Positions 59,800 through 64,000 of a stretch of 64,000 nucleotides of DNA are shown here, piece by piece. The notes below the pieces were generated by a model. That model was given only the letters and a program-made list of their open reading frames with translations. It had not been told where the DNA came from and ran no database searches. The DNA comes from Niastella yeongjuensis (GTDB lineage: Bacteria; Bacteroidota; Bacteroidia; Chitinophagales; Chitinophagaceae), in assembly GCF_900110245.1 (NCBI RefSeq), contig NZ_FOCZ01000013.1, positions 62,001 to 126,000 of the forward strand. Direction: 5' to 3'. A program made the translations under genes and the position numbers. Each line of letters begins with the position of its first letter. Positions within the stretch are counted from its first letter, which is position 1.

Positions 59800-60648
59800 A
59801 TGAGTAAACCAAACACCATACGGGTGGCTCTTCTCGATCTGTATGAGGGCCACGTAAATGAGGGCATGCGTTGCATCAGGGATATTCTGCAGCAGTATGG
59901 TAAAGCCCATGGCATACACCTGGCAGTGGAAGAATTTAATGTGCGGCTTAAATGCGAGTTGCCTGATTTACACCACGATATCTATATTTCTTCCGGTGGC
60001 CCCGGCTCTCCCCTGGCAACCGACGCCCAGTGGGAACCTCTCTACTTCAACTGGATCCGCCAGATGGAACAATACAACCAGTTGACCCAGGGCCCTAAAA
60101 AACATGTTTACTTTATTTGTCATTCTTTTCAGCTGGCCGTCCGCTATTTTAAGGTAGCCCAGGTTACCAAACGCAAATCCACCGCTTTTGGCGTTTTTCC
60201 GGTTCACATGCTGCCCGGTGGTAAACACGAACCGGTTTTCAACAACCTCCAGGACCCATTTTACGCCGTTGACAGCCGCAACTACCAGGTGGTGGAACCC
60301 GACGAGGTACAACTACAGCGTTTAGGCGCTGCTGTTCTTGCCATTGAAAAAGAACGGCCGCACGTACCGCTGGAGCGCGCCATTATGGGACTGCGGTTCA
60401 ATGACTATATGGTAGGCACCCAGTTTCATCCCGAAGCCGATGCACCCGGTATGAGCCGCTATCTGCAACGGGAAGACAAAAAACAAATGGTCATTAAAAA
60501 TCATGGGTTCGAAAAATGGCAATCCATGATTGAGCAATTGAATGATCCCGATAAGATCCTGTTTACGTATTCGAATATTCTTCCAAACTTCCTAGATCTG
60601 GCTATTGAAACGATCAATGCAGGAAAGGCAGTGCGCAGCAGGCAGTAG
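59800..60648 (+). CDS. Class I glutamine amidotransferase-like protein
   Basis: A 282-residue protein with the class I GATase fold. The nucleophile is the Cys in VYFICHSFQLAVRY (about 105-115), and the matching His and Glu are in the GTQFHPEADAPG segment (about 205-215), so the Cys-His-Glu triad is complete. The N-terminal IRVALLDLYEGHVNEGM and the ISSGGPGSPL loop also match. Such domains either release ammonia from glutamine for a synthetase or hydrolyse gamma-glutamyl compounds, as PuuD and GlxK-type enzymes do. The next gene encodes an ATP-grasp-like ligase. The longest ORF starts at 59740; ATG 59800 is preferred. The TAG stop lies in a heptamer array. Confidence 0.85.
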   Translation: MSKPNTIRVALLDLYEGHVNEGMRCIRDILQQYGKAHGIHLAVEEFNVRLKCELPDLHHDIYISSGGPGSPLATDAQWEPLYFNWIRQMEQYNQLTQGPKKHVYFICHSFQLAVRYFKVAQVTKRKSTAFGVFPVHMLPGGKHEPVFNNLQDPFYAVDSRNYQVVEPDEVQLQRLGAAVLAIEKERPHVPLERAIMGLRFNDYMVGTQFHPEADAPGMSRYLQREDKKQMVIKNHGFEKWQSMIEQLNDPDKILFTYSNILPNFLDLAIETINAGKAVRSRQ

Positions 60649-60699
60649 GAAAAAGGCAGAGGGCAGAGGGCAAAGGGCAGAAGGCAGAAAGAAATACAG
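60641..60699. repeat. Heptamer array GGCAGAG, seven units, inverted copy of the family at 16047 and 56159
   Basis: GGCAGTA, GGAAAAA, GGCAGAG, GGCAGAG, GGCAAAG, GGCAGAA, GGCAGAA (60641-60689), then AGAAATACAG, which is the inverted form of the CTGTATTTCT string found next to the copies at 16036 and 56159. It contributes the TAG stop of the amidotransferase gene. Confidence 0.9.
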
Positions 60700-60759
60700 T
60701 GACAAGCTTCATCCGCCAAAGGCAAACACGCGCTGCCTCATGCAATTGTAGTAACCGAA

Positions 60760-60836
60760 AACTTAGAACCCAATAACCTATAAACCCAATAACATAAACT
60801 CGGAACTAAGAACTCAGAACTTAAAACCCAGAACTT
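60760..60836. repeat. Array of 11 heptamers, unit AGAACTC/AACCCAA
   Basis: Exact 7-bp register from AACTTAG and AACCCAA to AAAACCC and AGAACTT. Ends 29 bp before the ATG of the next gene. Confidence 0.88.
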
Positions 60837-60865
60837 CGTAACTTCAACGGCAAAACAGTTGAGTT

Positions 60866-62059
60866 ATGGTTCCCGGAATACGGAAAGCGTTTAATGAGTC
60901 ATTCACCGAGCAACAATACGAAGCCTTCTTAAAAGACCTGCACAGTAAATATCCCGGTGCCATTGAATTCAGGCTCTCAGAAACACCGGTATTTGTAGAT
61001 AAGGAATTTGCTGCTAAAATGATCGATGCCTGCGAGCACATCATCGATGTGATCACCGATCCGGACTACAAAAAAATGACCGACGCCGCCATCCCACCCA
61101 ATGAGTATGTTCCCAATGAAACCGATCGCTGTGAAATGCTTTGTTTTGATTTTGGCATTTGCTGGAACGAAGACAAACAACCTGAACCCCGCTTAGTTGA
61201 AATGCAGGGCTTCCCTACCCTGTTTGGCTTCCAGGTATATTATCCCGATCTGTTCAGGGAATATTTTCCCATACCGGAGAATTACAGCCAGTACCTGAAT
61301 GGACATACCCATGATAGTTACCTGAAGCTTTTGAAAGAGGTGATTGTTGATGATGTACCGGTTGAAAATACCATTCTGCTGGAAATAAAACCTCATGAAC
61401 AAAAAACCCGCATCGATTTTTACTTAACCCAGGAATATACCGGCATACAACCTGTTTGTATTACCGATCTGATCCAGGAAGGAAAAGACCTGTATTACCT
61501 GCGTGATGGTAAAAAAACAGCAGTAAAGCGCATTTACAACCGTGTTATCTTCGATGAACTGCTGGCAAAAAAAGAGGCTTTAGGAAAGTATTGCGATATT
61601 ACCCAGCACCTGAATGTACAATGGGTGCCGCATCCCAACTGGTTTTACCGCATCAGCAAATACACACTGCCTTTTTTAAACCATCCTTATGTGCCCACTA
61701 CCTACTTTTTGAACGAGATAAAACAGATTCCTTCAGACCTGGAAAATTATGTATTGAAACCCTTGTTCTCTTTTGCCGGACAAGGCGTTTTGATCGATGT
61801 TACCAAAGAAGATATTGAAAAAATAAACGATCCGCATAACTGGATCCTGCAACGAAAAGTGGAATATGCCGCAATCATTGAAACACCCGATGAGCCCGCA
61901 AAAGCCGAGATCAGGATCATGTATGTTTGGAAAAAAGGCTGGGACCGCCCCCAGCCCGTTATTAACCTGGCCCGTTTAAGCAAGGGCAAAATGATTGGCG
62001 TAAACTATAACAAAAACAAACAATGGGTGGGTGGTAGTACCTGCTTTATCGAACGATAA
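60866..62059 (+). CDS. ATP-grasp-like ligase, glutathionylspermidine-synthetase-like
   Basis: A 397-residue protein without signal peptide or membrane segment. The segment YVLKPLFSFAGQGVLIDV followed by WILQRKVEY (about residues 293-340) resembles the KPxxxxxGxGV and downstream Q-x-x phosphate-binding pattern of glutathionylspermidine-synthase-type ATP-grasp enzymes. The acidic segment ARAEIRIMYVW near the end (as AKAEIRIMYVW) may bind magnesium. The N-terminal part (CFDFGICWNED, RLVEMQGFPTLFGFQVYYPDLFREYF) is distinctive. I infer that it makes an amide bond on an unknown acceptor. The cupin gene starts 10 bp later, so the two form an operon. Confidence 0.65.
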   Translation: MVPGIRKAFNESFTEQQYEAFLKDLHSKYPGAIEFRLSETPVFVDKEFAAKMIDACEHIIDVITDPDYKKMTDAAIPPNEYVPNETDRCEMLCFDFGICWNEDKQPEPRLVEMQGFPTLFGFQVYYPDLFREYFPIPENYSQYLNGHTHDSYLKLLKEVIVDDVPVENTILLEIKPHEQKTRIDFYLTQEYTGIQPVCITDLIQEGKDLYYLRDGKKTAVKRIYNRVIFDELLAKKEALGKYCDITQHLNVQWVPHPNWFYRISKYTLPFLNHPYVPTTYFLNEIKQIPSDLENYVLKPLFSFAGQGVLIDVTKEDIEKINDPHNWILQRKVEYAAIIETPDEPAKAEIRIMYVWKKGWDRPQPVINLARLSKGKMIGVNYNKNKQWVGGSTCFIER

Positions 62060-62069
62060 AAAAATAAAT

Positions 62070-62387
62070 ATGCAACACCTCTCTGCCATTAAGGGAAAAG
62101 AAATTGTACCAGGTTTATACGGCCGGTTTGTACATGGGGAAACCATGACGTTATCATTTGTAGATATTCAACAGGGTGCGCAGTTGCCTGAACACAGCCA
62201 TCCGCACGAACAAATAACATATTTGATAGAAGGCGAACTCGAAATGGTGATCGGTGGCGAAAAAATGCTCCTGACACCCGGTATGGTACATGTTATACCC
62301 TCTAATGTACCGCATAGTGCTGTTGCCCTTACTTTTGTGAGAGTATTAGATGCCTTTTCGCCAGTAAGAGAAGATTACAGAGTTTAA
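62070..62387 (+). CDS. Single-domain cupin protein
   Basis: A 105-residue beta-barrel protein with both cupin motifs. Motif 1 is GAQLPEHSHPHEQITYLIEGELEMVIG, read in parts: His, His and His in HSHPHEQ, then Glu; motif 2 is MVHVIPSNVPHSAVAL with the last His. The metal-binding set is complete. Such small cupins serve as isomerases, dioxygenases or sensors. It is co-transcribed with the ATP-grasp-like gene (10-bp gap) and could act on its product. The longest ORF starts at 62031, inside the previous gene; ATG 62070 is preferred. Confidence 0.88.
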   Translation: MQHLSAIKGKEIVPGLYGRFVHGETMTLSFVDIQQGAQLPEHSHPHEQITYLIEGELEMVIGGEKMLLTPGMVHVIPSNVPHSAVALTFVRVLDAFSPVREDYRV

Positions 62388-62390
62388 GAA

Positions 62391-62470
62391 AAGTTATTAA
62401 GTTATTAGGTTCTTATGTTCTGAGTTAACCCAGGAACTTAAGAACCTAATAACATATGAACCTGATAACT
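62391..62470. repeat. Array of ten octamers forming a perfect inverted repeat between convergent genes
   Basis: Octamers from AAGTTATT to TGATAACT in exact register. GTTATTAGGTTCTTA (62401-62415) and TAAGAACCTAATAAC (62439-62453) are perfect 15-bp complements with a 23-base loop. The array starts 4 bp after the cupin stop and ends on the TAG stop of the efflux adaptor gene (62469). It may act as a two-way terminator, though it has no T-run. Confidence 0.9.
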
Positions 62471-63602
62471 ATTCCTCTTCAGAAGCATTCTTCATCTTCC
62501 CCAACACCGCATACGCATTTTTCGTAACCACCTGCATATCTTTCAACTCAACAGCCTTTGAACTAATGGCAACCAGCTCCTTTTCACGAATTCCTGTTTC
62601 TACATCAACCAGTTGAAAATTGTTTTTGCCAATGGCCTTTACAATGTATTGCTGATTGCCATACCGCACTACGGCTTCTTCGGGCACAGTAAGTGCAGAA
62701 ACGTTTTCTATATGAATGGTGGCATTCAGGAACATACCTGGCAACAGGTTGCCGGGTCTTTTAATAAAATGACAATGTATAGTTCCGCTGCGGTTAATAT
62801 CTACATTACGGGTAACCAGTATCACTTCGCAATCGTACTCCCTGCCCGGCTCATCAACAAACGATACTTTCACCCGCTGCCCTGTTTTTATTTTAGGCAT
62901 ATCCTTTTCAAATACGGTAAGGGCTGCATGAATATCATCGGGGTTGATCAATTCAAACAGAACATCTGTGGCATTTACAAACTTGCCGATATTTACATTC
63001 ACCTTCGACACAAAACCATTGATGGGCGAATACATGGGAACGCTGCGGGAAATGTTGTTCTCATTCAACGAACCCGGATTGATGTTGATCAGCCGCAGCT
63101 TTTCAGCAAATCCCTTCACCAGTACTTTTTGAGCAGTAAAATCAGCCTGCACCTGTTGAAAGGTTTTGGCCGCACTTACCTGTTGCTGGCTCAATTCTTT
63201 CTGGCGGTCATATTCCTGTTGTAGAAATCGCAGGCGTGCCTGCGCCATCAGGTAATCCTGTTGCAGTTGCACCAGGCCCTGGTCTTCAATAACACCAATT
63301 ACCTGTCCTTTATTTATATGCATACCAGGTAACAACGTGGTATGTTTAAGATAACCACCCAGGGGAAAGCTTACTGAAACTATATTTTGCGGCGGCACAT
63401 CCACCAAGCCGTTTACTTTCAATACATCGTTCAGATCTTGTGTTTGCACTGCGCCAATTTCAATATCGGCGTTTTTCATTTGCGCATCGGTTAAGGTAAC
63501 GGTATTGGCGGCTGTTTCTTTTTTTGTTTCCGCCGGTTTATCAGCGGAAGCACAGGATGCACAGCACAATAAAACGCTTATATATAAAAACAGGTTCTTC
63601 AT
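62469..63602 (-). CDS. RND efflux periplasmic adaptor (CusB/HlyD-like), lipoprotein
   Basis: A 377-residue membrane-fusion protein that links an inner-membrane RND pump with an outer-membrane channel. A lipoprotein signal with lipobox near CCASCAS (Cys near residues 14-17) is followed by the barrel-sandwich (lipoyl-like) domain around VSFPLGGYLKHTTLLPGMHINKGQ, a helical hairpin (QQDYLMAQARLRFLQQEYD), a beta-barrel and the membrane-proximal domain (LTVPEEAVVRYG). The form matches metal or small-molecule CusB-type adaptors. It starts 7 bp after the stop of the channel-domain gene upstream, so they share an operon. Its TAG stop is supplied by an octamer array. Confidence 0.93.
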   Translation of the reverse strand: MKNLFLYISVLLCCASCASADKPAETKKETAANTVTLTDAQMKNADIEIGAVQTQDLNDVLKVNGLVDVPPQNIVSVSFPLGGYLKHTTLLPGMHINKGQVIGVIEDQGLVQLQQDYLMAQARLRFLQQEYDRQKELSQQQVSAAKTFQQVQADFTAQKVLVKGFAEKLRLININPGSLNENNISRSVPMYSPINGFVSKVNVNIGKFVNATDVLFELINPDDIHAALTVFEKDMPKIKTGQRVKVSFVDEPGREYDCEVILVTRNVDINRSGTIHCHFIKRPGNLLPGMFLNATIHIENVSALTVPEEAVVRYGNQQYIVKAIGKNNFQLVDVETGIREKELVAISSKAVELKDMQVVTKNAYAVLGKMKNASEEE

Positions 63603-63609
63603 GTAGTGA

Positions 63610-64000
63610 TCATTTTCCGGTTAGGTATTCCAATTCTATAATCGTGTTGTTCAGGGCATGTATCGCCTGCAGGTACCCCAGTTCAATATTAACAGCGTTG
63701 TTCATTTGCAGGGTCCATTCCACATAACTTACATCACCTTTTTCAAAACCCAGGCGGGCATTACGGGTAATCAAAGCAGCCTGTTGTAAACCGGCTGTTT
63801 CGTAATACTGTACCTGTGCCCCATATTTTTTATAAGCTTCCTGCAGTTGCTCCCATTGATTGGTAAGGTACTGACTGGTTGCATCTACTTCCAGGCGGGT
63901 AGTTGCTTCCTGCAACTGACCGGCCCTGATGCGCGCCTTTACAGCCTTATTAAAAATGGGCAGCCCTACACTCAGCTGGTAAATATTAAAGCGGTCACCG
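63610..64000 (-). CDS. C-terminal part of a TolC-type outer-membrane efflux domain, probably the end of a CusA-TolC fusion (partial)
   Basis: The minus strand is open from the window edge to the TGA at 63610-63612 (about 129 codons). The frame reads YQLSVGLPIFNKAV, then RIRAGQLQEATTRLE, LTNQWEQLQEAYKKYG and VEWTLQMNNAVNIELGYLQAIHALNN, typical of the helical end of TolC-family proteins. In Bacteroidota such sequence often forms the C-terminus of a CusA/CzcA-type RND pump fused to TolC, located directly before the adaptor gene. The start lies beyond the window, so a stand-alone TolC protein is also possible. Confidence 0.82.
   Translation of the reverse strand, partial: GDRFNIYQLSVGLPIFNKAVKARIRAGQLQEATTRLEVDATSQYLTNQWEQLQEAYKKYGAQVQYYETAGLQQAALITRNARLGFEKGDVSYVEWTLQMNNAVNIELGYLQAIHALNNTIIELEYLTGK

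Overview
The window looks like a chromosomal segment of a Bacteroidota species, most probably a member of the Chitinophagaceae (Chitinophaga/Niastella-like; the genus is a guess). The reasons are a SusC/SusD pair with a FecR/DUF4974 anti-sigma factor and an ECF sigma factor, several families largely confined to Bacteroidota (DUF2911, DUF3810, DUF6934-like, Oar-like TonB-dependent receptor, long PIG-L deacetylase), a lack of Shine-Dalgarno motifs, and a few TAnnTTTG promoter-like boxes. I see no rRNA, tRNA, CRISPR array, insertion sequence, prophage or plasmid origin.

Layout. 0-8 kb: nutrient-uptake locus with ECF sigma factor, small secreted protein, SusD, SusC with an STN signalling domain, and FecR. 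8.5-19 kb: housekeeping and metabolic genes (DUF2130 coiled-coil protein, phosphopantetheinyl transferase, dCTP deaminase, DUF3810 membrane protein, O-methyltransferase, acyl-CoA carboxylase beta subunit, RNase HI, SNF2-type helicase). 19.4-24 kb: DUF6580-like membrane protein, ManA, YraN, YkgJ-type cysteine-cluster protein, XerD and a two-gene DUF6934-like module. 24-30.5 kb: tandem paralogues with an N-terminal four-cysteine domain and a C-terminal sorting-like domain, divergent from an ECF sigma factor and an anti-sigma-like protein with a TonB C-terminal domain; then a DUF2911 protein and a MarR-GNAT fusion. 30.5-37.7 kb: a minus-strand operon of M14 peptidase, PIG-L deacetylase, two membrane microproteins of 53 and 41 residues, and a sodium:solute symporter. 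38-51 kb: gamma-glutamyltransferase, DinB-like protein, TamB, RibBA and an Oar-like receptor. 51-62.4 kb: esterase, ATP-grasp protein, YbdK-type glutamate-cysteine ligase homologue, lipoprotein, a minimal ethanolamine cluster (permease, EutB, EutC), SGNH hydrolase, class I glutamine amidotransferase, a second ATP-grasp-like protein and a cupin. 62.4-64 kb: the end of a heavy-metal-type RND efflux locus.

Two things stand out. First, many intergenic gaps are filled with degenerate tandem arrays of strict 7-, 8-, 9- or 11-bp period. They resemble the heptamer STRR repeats of cyanobacteria. They often begin at, or supply, the stop codon of the neighbouring gene, and one makes up the whole false N-terminal extension of the SNF2 gene. 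Second, the 52-62 kb region holds a scattered set of ligase-type enzymes (two ATP-grasp proteins, one GCS2 ligase, one glutamine amidotransferase) that could make or modify an unknown peptide-like metabolite. Start codons were moved from the longest-ORF position wherever the upstream codons were clearly intergenic.
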